Part shown: positions 25,903 to 35,336 of the stretch, piece after piece
How positions within the stretch are numbered: the stretch's first letter is position 1
How the letters are laid out: each line of letters begins with the position of its first letter
Assembly: GCF_052180275.1 (NCBI RefSeq)
Contig: NZ_CP197465.1
Span: 3,162,001 to 3,226,000, forward strand
Reading direction: 5' to 3'
DNA from: Kumtagia sp052180275
GTDB taxonomy: Bacteria > Pseudomonadota > Alphaproteobacteria > Rhizobiales > Rhizobiaceae
Length of the DNA stretch: 64,000 bases
Notes under the pieces: model-generated
Told to the model about the DNA's origin: nothing
The model's database searches: none
Seen by the model: only the letters and a program-made list of their open reading frames with translations
Program-made: the position numbers and the translations under genes

Positions 25903-27696
25903 TCAATCGCCGACTGCGACGCCTTCCCGCCTCGGGTCGGCGCCGGCGACTAGGCCCGCCGGCGTCCAGGCGATGCCGTGCAGGCCGGAATTCAGATCCT
26001 TGACCGCGACCTTGAAGCCCTGCGCCGTTAGGTCATCGGCAAGGTTCTCCGCCTTCGTTCCCTTCTCCAGGTCGTAGGGGCCGAAGCGGTTGACGAGATG
26101 CGGCAGCGAGATCGCCGCCTGCATGTCCATTTTCCAGTCGATCAGTCCGATCAGGGTGGTGGTCACGTAGGAGATGATGTTGCTGCCGCCCGGCGAACCG
26201 AGCGCGAAGGCCGGCTTGCCGTCCTTGAGCACGATGGTCGGCGACATGGACGAGCGCGGCCGTTTTCCCGGCTCGACGCGGTTGGCGACGTTCTGGCCGT
26301 CCTTGACTGGCGAGAACGAGAAGTCGGTGAGCTGGTTGTTGAGCAGGAAACCGTCGACCATCTGCCGCGAGCCGAAGGCGTTCTCGACCGATGTGGTGAT
26401 CGAGGCGACGTTGCCGGCGGCGTCGGCGATGACGAAATGCGAGGTCGACGGGATTTCCGCCGACACGCCGTCGATGCGCAGTTCCGCCTTGTCCCAGGGC
26501 GGCTCGCCGGCCCTGGCCTCGCCGTCGCCGAGCGCGGTCGGGCGGCGCAGCAGCGACGAGCGGTCCTTGAGATAGGCGGGGTCGAGCAGGCCTTTCGGGA
26601 TCGAGACGAAATCGCTGTCGGCGACATAACGTTCGCGGTCGGCGAAGGCCAGCCGCGTGGCGTCGCCGATCAGCCGCCAGCTTTCCGGGTCGTCCGGGCC
26701 GAGCGTCGCGATGTCGAACGGCTCGATTAGTCCGAGGATCTGGCCGATGGCGATCGCGCCGGAGGAGGGCGGTCCCATGCCGCAGACCTCGTAGCCGCGA
26801 TACGGCGCGCAGACCGCCGGGCGTTCCTTGACGCGGTAGTTCGCAAGGTCTGCCATTGACAGCAGCCCGGGATTGGTCGGGTGCTTGCGCACCGCCTCGA
26901 CGATGCGGGCGGCGATCGGGCCTTTGTAGAACGCATCCGCCCCGTCCATGGCGAGCGCCCGCAGCGTCGCCGCGTAGGCAGGGTTGGTCAGCCGGTATCC
27001 CGCCTTCAGCGGCGCGCCGGCCATGTCGAAGAAATAGGCGCGCGCGGAGTTCTGCCCGTCGAACAGTTCCGGGCGTTCGGTGATCGCAGAGGCCAGGCGC
27101 GGCGACACGTCGAAGCCGGCCACGGCCAGCTTGATCGCTGGCTCCAGCAGCGAAGGCCACGGCCGCGTGCCGTAGCGGCGATGCACGGTCTCCAGCAGAC
27201 GCGGCACGCCGGGCGTGCCGACCGAACGGCCGCCGACCACGGCATCGAAGAAGCCGAGCGGCTTTCCGCTCGAGTCGCGGAAAAGGTCGGGCGTAGCCTC
27301 CGCCGGCGCGGTTTCCCGCGCGTCGAAGGTCGTTATCTTGCCGCTCGCAGCGTCGCACCAGACAAGGAATGCGCCGCCGCCAATGCCCGAGGATTGCGGC
27401 TCGACCAGCCCCAGCACGGTCTGCACCGCGATCAGCGCGTCCGCGGCGTTGCCGCCGGCCCTCAGCACGTCGATCCCGGCCTGCGCCGCGAGCGGGTTGG
27501 CCGCGACCACCATCTGCCGCGACGCAGTGACGGTCCTGGCGGCCTGGACGCCGCTCGCCTGTTCGGGCGCGACGGTGTCGGACGCCTGCTGGGCGAGGGC
27601 CTGGAACGGAAGCAGCGCCGCAAGGGCGAGCGCCGGCAGGAGCCGCAAAAGGTTGCCCGACATCAGGTACGATGCTCTGGGCCGCCCAGCCATCAT
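25903..27696 (-). CDS. ggt: Gamma-glutamyltransferase
   Basis: The 597-residue precursor hydrolyses or transfers the gamma-glutamyl group of glutathione in the periplasm and self-cleaves into two chains. The catalytic threonine is expected at Thr418 in PSTSHFVIAD, and GSPGGSNI near the C-terminus forms the oxyanion/substrate loop. The N-terminal segment LLRLLPALALAALLPFQALA is a signal peptide. ATG at 27696 overlaps the lipB stop (ATGA), suggesting coupling; ATG at 27663 would give a more classical signal peptide start. Confidence 0.94.
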   Translation of the reverse strand: MMAGRPRASYLMSGNLLRLLPALALAALLPFQALAQQASDTVAPEQASGVQAARTVTASRQMVVAANPLAAQAGIDVLRAGGNAADALIAVQTVLGLVEPQSSGIGGGAFLVWCDAASGKITTFDARETAPAEATPDLFRDSSGKPLGFFDAVVGGRSVGTPGVPRLLETVHRRYGTRPWPSLLEPAIKLAVAGFDVSPRLASAITERPELFDGQNSARAYFFDMAGAPLKAGYRLTNPAYAATLRALAMDGADAFYKGPIAARIVEAVRKHPTNPGLLSMADLANYRVKERPAVCAPYRGYEVCGMGPPSSGAIAIGQILGLIEPFDIATLGPDDPESWRLIGDATRLAFADRERYVADSDFVSIPKGLLDPAYLKDRSSLLRRPTALGDGEARAGEPPWDKAELRIDGVSAEIPSTSHFVIADAAGNVASITTSVENAFGSRQMVDGFLLNNQLTDFSFSPVKDGQNVANRVEPGKRPRSSMSPTIVLKDGKPAFALGSPGGSNIISYVTTTLIGLIDWKMDMQAAISLPHLVNRFGPYDLEKGTKAENLADDLTAQGFKVAVKDLNSGLHGIAWTPAGLVAGADPRREGVAVGD

Positions 27697-28433
27697 CCCA
27701 CCATCCGCTCGGGTTGGGCTGCTGCTTCCGCCACCGGACCGAACACTTTTCTGAACGCCGCCTTCAGCGCCACGTCGAAATCATCCAGTGTGACCGGCAG
27801 CCCGAGATCGACCAGGCTGGTGACACCATGGTCGCTCACTCCGCAAGGTACGATACCGGAGAAATGCGACAGGTCGGGTTCCACATTGACGGCAATGCCG
27901 TGAAAGCTCACCCAGCGGCGCAAGCGGATGCCAATCGCCGCGATCTTGTCCTCTGCTGCCGTCCCGTCCGGCGCCGGCGGGCGGTCCGGCCGCACGACCC
28001 AGACGCCGACCCGGTCCTCGCGTCGCTCGCCGCGCACGTTGAAGGCGGCCAGCGACGCGATGATCCACGCTTCCAGCGCTGCCACGAAGGCGCGCACGTC
28101 CTCGCGACGCCGCTTCAGGTCGAGCATGACGTAGGCGACCCGCTGGCCCGGCCCGTGATAGGTGTATTCACCGCCGCGTCCGGCATCGAACACCGGAAAA
28201 CGGTCGGGGTCGACAAGGTCGTCGACGCGGGCGCTGGTCCCGGCGGTATAGAGCGGCGGGTGCTCGACCAGCCAGACCAGTTCGCCGGCGCGGCCCTCGC
28301 GGATCGCGGCGACGCGCTCCTCCATGAAGGCGAGCGCCCGGTCGTAGGGCGTCAGTCCGGGCTCGATCAGCCACTCAACCGGAGCCGAGCCCGGGGAAGG
28401 GTGGAACGACGTCGCTATATCGCTGCGCTGCAT
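27693..28433 (-). CDS. lipB: Lipoyl(octanoyl) transferase
   Basis: The 246-residue enzyme moves octanoate from acyl carrier protein to lipoyl domains of dehydrogenase complexes. It contains WLVEHPPLYTAGTSA, YHGPGQRVAYVMLDL, the catalytic lysine in DKIAAIGIRLRRWVSFHG and the catalytic cysteine in SGIVPCGVSDHGVTSL. ATG 28433 is chosen; an upstream in-frame extension to 28508 is not family-like. It precedes ggt on the same strand with overlapping stop and start. Confidence 0.95.
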   Translation of the reverse strand: MQRSDIATSFHPSPGSAPVEWLIEPGLTPYDRALAFMEERVAAIREGRAGELVWLVEHPPLYTAGTSARVDDLVDPDRFPVFDAGRGGEYTYHGPGQRVAYVMLDLKRRREDVRAFVAALEAWIIASLAAFNVRGERREDRVGVWVVRPDRPPAPDGTAAEDKIAAIGIRLRRWVSFHGIAVNVEPDLSHFSGIVPCGVSDHGVTSLVDLGLPVTLDDFDVALKAAFRKVFGPVAEAAAQPERMVG

Positions 28434-28576
28434 CAGTCTTGTCCGCTTGCTGACAATATGGACGCTGCCACGCCGAACGTCCAGTTCCCGGAGCGAGCCG
28501 GCCGCCACTCGATGACGCGCGGCGAGCCACCCAAAAGCGTTCCGCTATGGCGACTTGATAAAGACTGGAGGAGTGA

Positions 28577-28661
28577 TGGTGCGGTCGAGAAGACTCGAAC
28601 TTCCACGGGTTGCCCCACAGCGACCTCAACGCTGCGCGTCTACCAATTCCGCCACGACCGC
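28577..28661 (-). tRNA. tRNA-Leu(GAG)
   Basis: Read on the minus strand, the 7-base acceptor arms GCGGTCG and CGACCGC pair, with discriminator A and an encoded CCA. The D-arm starts TGGCGGAATTGGTAGAC, the anticodon loop is TTGAGGT (anticodon GAG at 28625-28627), a long variable arm is present and the T-arm has GTTCGAGTC. The 85-base class II form fits tRNA-Leu. Confidence 0.95.
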
Positions 28662-28945
28662 ACGTCACGAAAGGACCGGTCGAAACCGGCTTGCGGCCTT
28701 TAGCAAATCAGTTCCGGCGAAACAAGTGCGGTGGAAAGGAATTCACCGCCGCGATCCCGGTTGGCGACAATGAGATAAAAACGACGGCGGCCAAGGATGC
28801 CGTCCGCGGCGAAGCGCCCGGGTTCGCCGGCGCCTCGGACATATCGTCCACGTCGGTCGCCACAGGTGCATTTCGTTTGAAAGTCCGGCCCCTTGCGCGC
28901 TAAACTTGCAGCACGAACAATCCGGACATCGCGGGAAGACGCGCA

Positions 28946-30364
28946 GTGGAAGGCCAGGAGGAAACGACGCCGGTCGACGCCGGTCATGAGGCCGAGCACG
29001 CCGACATCTATGGCGAGGACGGGGTGATCCGCCCGGCCTTCGTCGCGCATATCGGCGCGGCGATCGCCGACCGCGACATATTGATCCTGCGCAAGGACGT
29101 CGGCGACCTGCACCAGTCGGAACTCGGCGACCTGCTGGAGGCGCTGCTGCCGGAACAGCGCCGCGCGCTGGTCGACCTGCTCGGCGCCGACTTCGATTTC
29201 TCGGCGCTGACCGAGGTCGACGAGGCCATCCGCCTCGACATCGTCGACAACCTGCCCAATGCGCAGATCGCCAAGGCGGTGCAGGAACTCGATTCCGACG
29301 ACGCCGTCTACATCCTCGAAGACCTCGACCAGGCCGACCAGGACGAGATTTTGGCGCAACTGCCGTTTACCGAGCGGATCCGGCTCAGGCGGTCGCTGGA
29401 CTATCCCGAAGAATCGGCCGGCCGCCGCATGCAGACGGAGTTCGTCGCCGTGCCGCCGTTCTGGACGGTAGGGCAGACGATCGACTACATGCGCGAGGAC
29501 AACAACCTTCCCGACCGCTTCAGCCAGATTTTCGTCATCGACCCGTCGTTCAAGCTGCTCGGCGCCATCGACCTCGACCAGATCCTGCGCACAAAACGCT
29601 CGGTGAAGATCGAAGAGATCATGCACGAGACGCGGCATGCGATCCCGGCCACGATGGACCAGGAGGAGGCGGCGCGCGAATTCGAGCAATACGACCTTCT
29701 GTCCGCCGCCGTCGTCGACGAGAACGAGCGGCTGGTCGGCGTGCTCACCATCGACGACGTGGTCGACGTGATCCAGCAGGAGGCCGAGGAAGACCTGCTG
29801 CGCATGGGCGGCGTCGGCGACGAGGAACTGTCGGACACGGTCGTGGCGACCTCGCGCTCGCGCGTGCCGTGGCTGCTGGTCAATCTGGCGACAGCCTGCA
29901 TCTCGGCCTCGGTCATCAGCCAGTTCGGCGCGACGATCGAGGAGATGGTGGCGCTTGCCGCACTGATGCCGATCGTCGCATCGCTCGGCGGCAACGCCGG
30001 CACGCAGACCATGACGGTGACGGTGCGCGCGCTCGCCACCAAGGACCTCGACATCTACAATGCCGGCCGCGTCATCCGCCGCGAGGTTCTGGTCGGCCTG
30101 CTCAACGGCTCGGTCATTGCCGTAATCATCGGCGTCATCGCCGGGCTGTGGTTCCGCAACCCCGATCTCGGTTATGTGATCGCGGCGGCGATGATCATCA
30201 ACATGCTGGCGGCGGCTCTCGGCGGCATCCTGATCCCGCTGCTGCTCGACCGGCTCGGCGCCGACCCGGCGATTTCGTCGTCAATCTTCACGACCATGAT
30301 CACCGACGTCATCGGTTTTTTGGCCTTTCTCAGCCTCGCCACCTGGTGGCTGCATCTGGGATGA
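28946..30364 (+). CDS. mgtE: Magnesium transporter MgtE
   Basis: The 472-residue protein has the MgtE layout. There is an N-terminal superhelical domain (about 30-145), two CBS domains (about 150-275) that sense Mg2+, and five C-terminal membrane helices with the pore motif ASLGGNAGTQ. It imports Mg2+ down its electrochemical gradient. The chosen start is GTG at 28946 with GGGAAGAC upstream; residues 1-20 are not conserved-looking, so a later start is possible. No Mg2+ riboswitch was recognised in the 284 bases upstream. Confidence 0.94.
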   Translation: MEGQEETTPVDAGHEAEHADIYGEDGVIRPAFVAHIGAAIADRDILILRKDVGDLHQSELGDLLEALLPEQRRALVDLLGADFDFSALTEVDEAIRLDIVDNLPNAQIAKAVQELDSDDAVYILEDLDQADQDEILAQLPFTERIRLRRSLDYPEESAGRRMQTEFVAVPPFWTVGQTIDYMREDNNLPDRFSQIFVIDPSFKLLGAIDLDQILRTKRSVKIEEIMHETRHAIPATMDQEEAAREFEQYDLLSAAVVDENERLVGVLTIDDVVDVIQQEAEEDLLRMGGVGDEELSDTVVATSRSRVPWLLVNLATACISASVISQFGATIEEMVALAALMPIVASLGGNAGTQTMTVTVRALATKDLDIYNAGRVIRREVLVGLLNGSVIAVIIGVIAGLWFRNPDLGYVIAAAMIINMLAAALGGILIPLLLDRLGADPAISSSIFTTMITDVIGFLAFLSLATWWLHLG

Positions 30365-30465
30365 TCAACCCAGCATTTACGACGAGACATAAATTTATCG
30401 AACGGCGGTGGCCGGGCGCCCGGTAGAACGCTACTTCTGTCCGGGTGTATGTGGAGGATTCAGCG

Positions 30466-31485
30466 ATGAAGCACGCAAGGATCATTCTCGCCACCGCATC
30501 CATCGTGGCGCTGAGCGCACTTCCGTTCAACATGGATTTCGGTAGCCTGGGCTCACTGGGTCCGTCGCCCGCCTATGCCAAAGGAAACGGCAATGGCGGC
30601 GGAAACGGTAAGGGGGGCGGCAATGGCCACGGCGGCGGGCACGCCGGCTCCGGCAAATCCGACAAGGGAAAATCGGCCTCGGCTCGCGGGCAGTCCGGAT
30701 CGGTCTTCGGCAAGGACCGGTCTCGGGCAACAAGTCGCCTGGATGATAACGGCCGCTCCAAGGCCAAATCCACCAAGGGGACCGGCCGGGCGCGGGTCCA
30801 GCAGGTTGCGGCCGTTCCGGCGTTTGCGCCGGTGCCCGGTCCCAAGCCGGCCGTCAAGGAGAAGAATTTCCATGCCAAGCTGGCGGGCCTAAATTCACTG
30901 AACCGCAACTACCAAGCCTATTTGAATTCGCAGTCGCCGCGCATGGCTGCCGTTCGGGCCTATGTTATGGCTTCGGCCGAATTGGACATCGCCCGCGACA
31001 AGCTTGAAGATGCGAACGCCCATCTGGCAACGGCTCGTGAGGATTTCGAAACCGCACTCGATCGCATTGATCCGGTGCCTTACGACGGCGCCATCGGCGT
31101 CTACGACCATCCAACCCTGGCGGGACTGAAGGATCGACTGGACCATCTGAAGTCGGTCGATGTTGCGCCTGAGGACGAAGCCGCACTGAACGCGGAGATT
31201 GCCGATCTGGAGTCGATTCTGGGTGGCTCCGAAGCGGACGCCCTCGCGGACGCAACGGCGGATGCCGTCGAGGCGCGCCAGGCTGCCGACGCGGCTGCCG
31301 TCGGCACGGACGACATGACGCTTCGCGAGGCGCTGCTGGCTGCCGCCAATCAGAATCGCGTCGCCCAGTATGGCGACGACTATGTCGACGACGACATGAT
31401 GGATTGGGCCAAGGATGTGCTCGGTGTCGGCGACGATTTTGGCAAGATCGACGAAGTGCGCGAAAGCCTGGAGGCGAGCAGATAA
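30466..31485 (+). CDS. Exported Gly/Asn-rich hypothetical protein
   Basis: The 339-residue protein starts MKHARIILATASIVALSALP, a signal peptide probably cleaved near AYA-K (about residue 44). Next comes a Gly/Asn/Lys/His-rich segment (about 45-75), a basic Ser-rich stretch, and from about residue 125 a helical region with heptad character and many Ala/Asp/Glu. ATG 30466 follows GGAGGATT. It is not recognised; a secreted or periplasmic role is inferred from the signal peptide. A Gly-rich head on a helical body is common in poorly conserved rhizobial exported proteins. Confidence 0.72.
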   Translation: MKHARIILATASIVALSALPFNMDFGSLGSLGPSPAYAKGNGNGGGNGKGGGNGHGGGHAGSGKSDKGKSASARGQSGSVFGKDRSRATSRLDDNGRSKAKSTKGTGRARVQQVAAVPAFAPVPGPKPAVKEKNFHAKLAGLNSLNRNYQAYLNSQSPRMAAVRAYVMASAELDIARDKLEDANAHLATAREDFETALDRIDPVPYDGAIGVYDHPTLAGLKDRLDHLKSVDVAPEDEAALNAEIADLESILGGSEADALADATADAVEARQAADAAAVGTDDMTLREALLAAANQNRVAQYGDDYVDDDMMDWAKDVLGVGDDFGKIDEVRESLEASR

Positions 31486-31557
31486 GTAAGAAGTTGGATT
31501 GATCCACCGTCGGCCGATCCGACTTCCGAACGCAGGTTGATATTCCTTGAATTGACT

Positions 31558-31567
31558 TTTACGTAAA
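31558..31567. promoter_or_regulatory. Palindrome TTTACGTAAA in the merR promoter
   Basis: A perfect 10-base palindrome overlaps the 3' end of a TTGACT -35 box (31553-31558), 45 bases before the MerR-family ATG. The sequence resembles operators of LiuR-type MerR regulators of branched-chain amino acid breakdown. Autoregulation is the simplest reading. Confidence 0.5.
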
Positions 31568-31611
31568 CGCCGTGCGATGCTTCCGTTCGGACACCTCCGT
31601 CAGGACAGCGT

Positions 31612-31998
31612 ATGCGCGAATATTACTCGATCACCGAACTCACCAAGGAGTTCGACATATCGACGCGCACCTTGCGCTTCTATGAAGACGAGGGGCTGAT
31701 CCAGCCTGTCCGGCGCGGCCGCACGCGGCTGTTCCGGCCGTCCGACCGGCATCTGGTGCGCCAGATCCTGCGGGGAAAAAGGCTCGGTTTCTCGATCAAC
31801 GAGATCCGCGAGATCATCCAGATCTATCGCGAGCCGCCGGGCGAGGTCGGGCAGCTGAACCTTCTGATCAAGCGGATCAACGAGAAGAAGGAAGACCTTC
31901 GCCAGAAGCGCCGCGACCTCGAGGAGGCGCTGGCGGAGCTTGACCAGGCGGAGGAATCCTGCGTCGAACGGCTGGTGGAGCTCGGCGTCAACACCTGA
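31612..31998 (+). CDS. MerR family transcriptional regulator
   Basis: The 128-residue protein has an N-terminal winged helix (YYSITELTKEFDISTRTLRFYEDEGLI) and a C-terminal coiled coil (about 75-118) for dimerisation. A single cysteine (ESCVERL) near the C-terminus is not a metal site by itself. Size and the palindrome upstream resemble the LiuR subgroup that controls leucine/acyl-CoA catabolism, but no target genes are adjacent. It may act on itself and on distant genes. Confidence 0.85.
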   Translation: MREYYSITELTKEFDISTRTLRFYEDEGLIQPVRRGRTRLFRPSDRHLVRQILRGKRLGFSINEIREIIQIYREPPGEVGQLNLLIKRINEKKEDLRQKRRDLEEALAELDQAEESCVERLVELGVNT

Positions 31999-32146
31999 CC
32001 GGCGCGGCTTTCGGACCTGTCGTGTTGGCCCGCTCCTGCCAGCGATCTGTCAGCAGCCTCCCTGCCAAGAAGTGACACGACGGCCCGCGTGGGTGTAGTG
32101 GTTGCATCATCGGTGAAGGTGCTCCAGCCAGCTATGGAGGCTGTCC

Positions 32147-33556
32147 ATGAGCGAGACGAATTCTCTTTTTATGATGCTCGGCAATTCCGTCGATTCGTCG
32201 GTCGCGGACGCCATCGCAAAACTTGTATCGCAGGGGTCCGACCGCGAACTCTGCCGCGTCAACGCGCTTGCCTTCGCCTGCCGCAACGGCCTCGACGAGG
32301 AGCGCACGATCGCGGGCTTCCTGCACGCGGCTTCGCTCGGCATGTTCGACATCTCGTGGAATGTGCTGTGTCCCGGCTGCGGCGGCGTGCTCGACAGCAA
32401 TGCGACGCTGAAGACGGTGGTGAAGGAAGAATATGTCTGCGCGCTTTGCGCCGAGGAATACACCGCGACGCTCGACGAACTGGTCGAGGTCACTTTCACG
32501 GTCAGCCCGCGGGTGCGCCGGATCGCGGCCCATACGCCCGACGACCTGCCGCTGCTCGAATATCTGCGGCAGCTCTATTGGGGCTCCGGTGTCGAACTGC
32601 CGGAAGACGATTATGCCGAGGTCGTGGAAAGCATGGTCGTCGAGGATGTCGAGGTGCCCGCCGGCGAGAAGATAGTGCTCTCGCTGCAATTGCCGGCCGA
32701 GTTCATCATCGTCTTCGAGGTGGTGACGCACGCGGTGCAGTTCATCGACGTCAAGGGCGAGCCGACGAAGGAGCGGCAAAGCCTGTCTCTGGTCTATGAC
32801 CGCGAGCACGTCCACAGCCAGACGCTGGAGCTGCGGCCGGGGCCGGTGCGCATCTCGATCGAGAACCGCACCGAGGGGCGCGTCCTGCCGGCGGTCCTCA
32901 TCGCGGGTGACGCGCTGCATGGCCTGCTGGCCAAGCGCCGGCCCTTCCTGACCGCCAACCGGCTGCTGTCGAACCAGACGTTTCGCGATCTCTACCGGAC
33001 GGACACGGTTTCGGTGGACCAGCGGCTGAAGATCACCAGCCTGACCTTCCTGTTCACCGACCTTCGCGGCTCGACCGAGCTTTACGAGCGGGTCGGCGAC
33101 CTCACGGCCTTCGACATGGTGCGCGGCCATTTCCAGGTGTTGCAGGAGATCGTCGCGTCCGAGGCAGGCGCGGTGGTCAAGACCATCGGCGACGCGGTGA
33201 TGGCGACGTTCCCGACGCCGGACCGGGCGGTGGCGGCGGCGCTCAGGATGCGCGAGGCGATGCAGGCGCTGAACGAGAAGAGCGGCCGCGAGGATTTCCT
33301 CTTGAAGATCGGCGTGCATGAGGGGCCGTGCATCGCGGTGATGATGAACGACCGGCAAGACTATTTTGGCCAGACCGTCAACATCGCGTCGCGGGTGCAG
33401 GGGCTTGCTACCGCGCAGTCGATCTTCGTCACCAGTTCGGTGATGGATCACGCGAATTCGGCCAGCATCCTGGAATCCAGGAGCCTGAAGCCGGTTTCGC
33501 AGGACAGGAACCTGCGTGGCATCGAGCGCGAGATGCGCATCTACGCCATACCGTGA
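32147..33556 (+). CDS. Class III adenylate/guanylate cyclase with DUF5939-type N-terminus
   Basis: The 469-residue soluble protein ends in a class III cyclase domain (about 298-469): FTDLRGS with metal ligand Asp305, KTIGDAVMATF with Lys345 and Asp349, and DYFGQTVNIASRVQ with the Asn/Arg transition-state pair. These residues suggest an active adenylate cyclase. The N-terminal 290 residues include two Cys-x2-Cys pairs (CPGC about 72-75, CALC about 96-99) resembling a zinc ribbon, followed by a beta-rich region. No membrane helix is seen. The signal sensed is unknown. Confidence 0.88.
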   Translation: MSETNSLFMMLGNSVDSSVADAIAKLVSQGSDRELCRVNALAFACRNGLDEERTIAGFLHAASLGMFDISWNVLCPGCGGVLDSNATLKTVVKEEYVCALCAEEYTATLDELVEVTFTVSPRVRRIAAHTPDDLPLLEYLRQLYWGSGVELPEDDYAEVVESMVVEDVEVPAGEKIVLSLQLPAEFIIVFEVVTHAVQFIDVKGEPTKERQSLSLVYDREHVHSQTLELRPGPVRISIENRTEGRVLPAVLIAGDALHGLLAKRRPFLTANRLLSNQTFRDLYRTDTVSVDQRLKITSLTFLFTDLRGSTELYERVGDLTAFDMVRGHFQVLQEIVASEAGAVVKTIGDAVMATFPTPDRAVAAALRMREAMQALNEKSGREDFLLKIGVHEGPCIAVMMNDRQDYFGQTVNIASRVQGLATAQSIFVTSSVMDHANSASILESRSLKPVSQDRNLRGIEREMRIYAIP

Positions 33557-33581
33557 GGTCGAGGGGCGGAGACGAAGGCGT

Positions 33582-34058
33582 CTACACCCAGCGCCGCACC
33601 CTGGCGGCATAGTCGCGATACTTCTTGCCGAAGCGCGCGGCGAGATGTTTTTCCTCGCGCTCGATGGTGACCTTCTGGACGACGAAGGCGGCGACGACGC
33701 CGGCAAGCAGGAACCAGATGCTGCCGACGATCAGGCCGACGCCCAGCGTGATCATCGTGTTGCAGAGATAGATCGGGTTGCGGGTGAAGGAGAACGGACC
33801 CGAGGTGACCAGATGCTCGGATATGCGGTTGGGCATGATGGTCGTCCTGGCCTTGTGCATCACCCGCACCGCGGCGAGGCCGATGAACGCTCCCGCGGCG
33901 GCCAGCAACCAGCCCGCAGCAAACAGGATGTCGGCCAAGGGTCCTTCGATCCACGGCAGTGGATAGACAACCAGCAGCACGATGCCGGCAGCGATCGCCG
34001 CGAGATAGATGATGGGCGGCCATGGCAGCCGGTTGGGAGCGGAGAGGGAAGTGGTCAC
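33582..34058 (-). CDS. Isoprenylcysteine carboxyl methyltransferase-like membrane protein
   Basis: The 158-residue protein has four hydrophobic segments and the ICMT/PEMT-like motif TSGPFSFTRNPIYLCNT, then KVTIEREEKHLAARFGKKYRDY, which binds S-adenosylmethionine in this family. Bacterial members methylate unknown lipids or proteins. The start is GTG 34058, overlapping the TGA of the upstream acyltransferase gene (GTGA), which makes a two-gene operon. Confidence 0.82.
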   Translation of the reverse strand: MTTSLSAPNRLPWPPIIYLAAIAAGIVLLVVYPLPWIEGPLADILFAAGWLLAAAGAFIGLAAVRVMHKARTTIMPNRISEHLVTSGPFSFTRNPIYLCNTMITLGVGLIVGSIWFLLAGVVAAFVVQKVTIEREEKHLAARFGKKYRDYAARVRRWV

Positions 34059-35056
34059 GGCGCCGGATCCTCCAATCTGTCGTCCTCGGTGAGCGCTGTG
34101 CAGACGCCGGCAAGGCCGGTCACCCGCTCGCGCAGTTCCGCGCTGCCGTCGCCCGCCAGCACCTTCTGCAAGTCGCCGCCGGCTTCGAGTTCGCCCAGCA
34201 TGCAGGCACAATAGCGCGTGCAGAAGTTCTCGTCTCGGCTCTGTTGGCAACTCGCCTGGCAGGAATAGCGGAAGCCGGCCTCGGGTGGTTGGGGTGTTGG
34301 AGGGAAGACTTGCGAGAACAGCCAGACGCTGCCGATCAGGACCGGCTGGTGGATCAGGTAGAAGGCGAGGCTGTGTCGGCCGAGGAACCGCAGCGGGCGC
34401 GACCAGTGGCCCGGATGGAGCAAGGCAAGGCGCGCCGTCAGGCCGGTATCGATTCCCAGCCGCGCGGCGGCGATGCCGAAAAGCACCGCCCCGAACCAGG
34501 GAAACAGCGGTACGTAGTCGTTGGAGCGTGGGTTCGTGGGGGCAAGGCCAACCCACCACAGCGCCGGGTGGCTGAAGAATTCCGCCCGGAAAATCTGGGG
34601 CAGCGCGATGACCGCCGCCGCAATGACGACGGTCAGCAGCGCCGGCAGCCGCAGGAAGGCGAGGCCGAGCAGGCTTGACAGCGCGATCTGATGCAGGATG
34701 CCGAAGAAGATGAAGGCGCCGGGCATGGCGACATAGGTGACGGCCGAGATCGCCAGCGCCGCGCCCGCGACCATGGCGAAGCGCCGCCAGAAACCCGGCC
34801 AGCGGATGCCGCGCGCGTGCGCCAGGACAAGGCTGACGCCGACCAGGAACAGAAAACTCGAGGCGATGCAGCGGGCGAACAGCTTCCAGCCTCCGAAACC
34901 GGTCGTGCCGGGAAGCACGTAGCCGAAGAATTCGAGATCCCAGGTGAAGTGGTAGGTCGCCATGGCCAGCAACGCCACGCCGCGCGCCACGTCGAGCCAT
35001 TCGATGCGCCACGGGCCGGCCGCGGTCTCGGGCTTGGATTGCTGGTCAGGCTGCAT
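34055..35056 (-). CDS. DUF1624 (HGSNAT-like) membrane acyltransferase with Cys-rich tail
   Basis: The 333-residue protein has about eight hydrophobic segments. It begins after a short tail with RIEWLDVARGVALLAMATYHFTWDLEFF, the signature of DUF1624/heparan-alpha-glucosaminide N-acetyltransferase-like proteins, and has FLGRHSLAFYLIHQPVLIG near residue 240. The last 70 residues are soluble and Cys-rich (seven Cys between RYSCQASC and YCACMLG), unlike the usual short tail. ATG 35056 fits the family start. Substrate unknown. Confidence 0.82.
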   Translation of the reverse strand: MQPDQQSKPETAAGPWRIEWLDVARGVALLAMATYHFTWDLEFFGYVLPGTTGFGGWKLFARCIASSFLFLVGVSLVLAHARGIRWPGFWRRFAMVAGAALAISAVTYVAMPGAFIFFGILHQIALSSLLGLAFLRLPALLTVVIAAAVIALPQIFRAEFFSHPALWWVGLAPTNPRSNDYVPLFPWFGAVLFGIAAARLGIDTGLTARLALLHPGHWSRPLRFLGRHSLAFYLIHQPVLIGSVWLFSQVFPPTPQPPEAGFRYSCQASCQQSRDENFCTRYCACMLGELEAGGDLQKVLAGDGSAELRERVTGLAGVCTALTEDDRLEDPAP

Positions 35057-35336
35057 GCGGACAGATTCCGTTGCCGGTCGGTCCGCAACGGCTAGCACGG
35101 CTGATGGCCGAGGTGAACGGAATTGGGCGGGCCACCCTTTCCCAAGCGCGGGTCCGGGCTCGCGCCGGCCTGTTTTGGCCGGCATCGCCGCGACACGGCC
35201 GAACGGGATGCCAAGCCTTTGGACCACAAGCGGTTTCGATTGCGGCCAGCGTCCCCCTGCGACGTCGAATCGTCGGTTTCCTGCTACCGCCAATCCGCTC
35301 CGCCTGCGATGTCTCGGGCGGTTTCGCGGGGCGCCG

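Noticed and set aside
33541..34113. 190-codon minus-strand frame overlapping the ICMT-like gene
   Set aside because: Out of frame with the recognisable methyltransferase, Arg/His-rich and without motifs.
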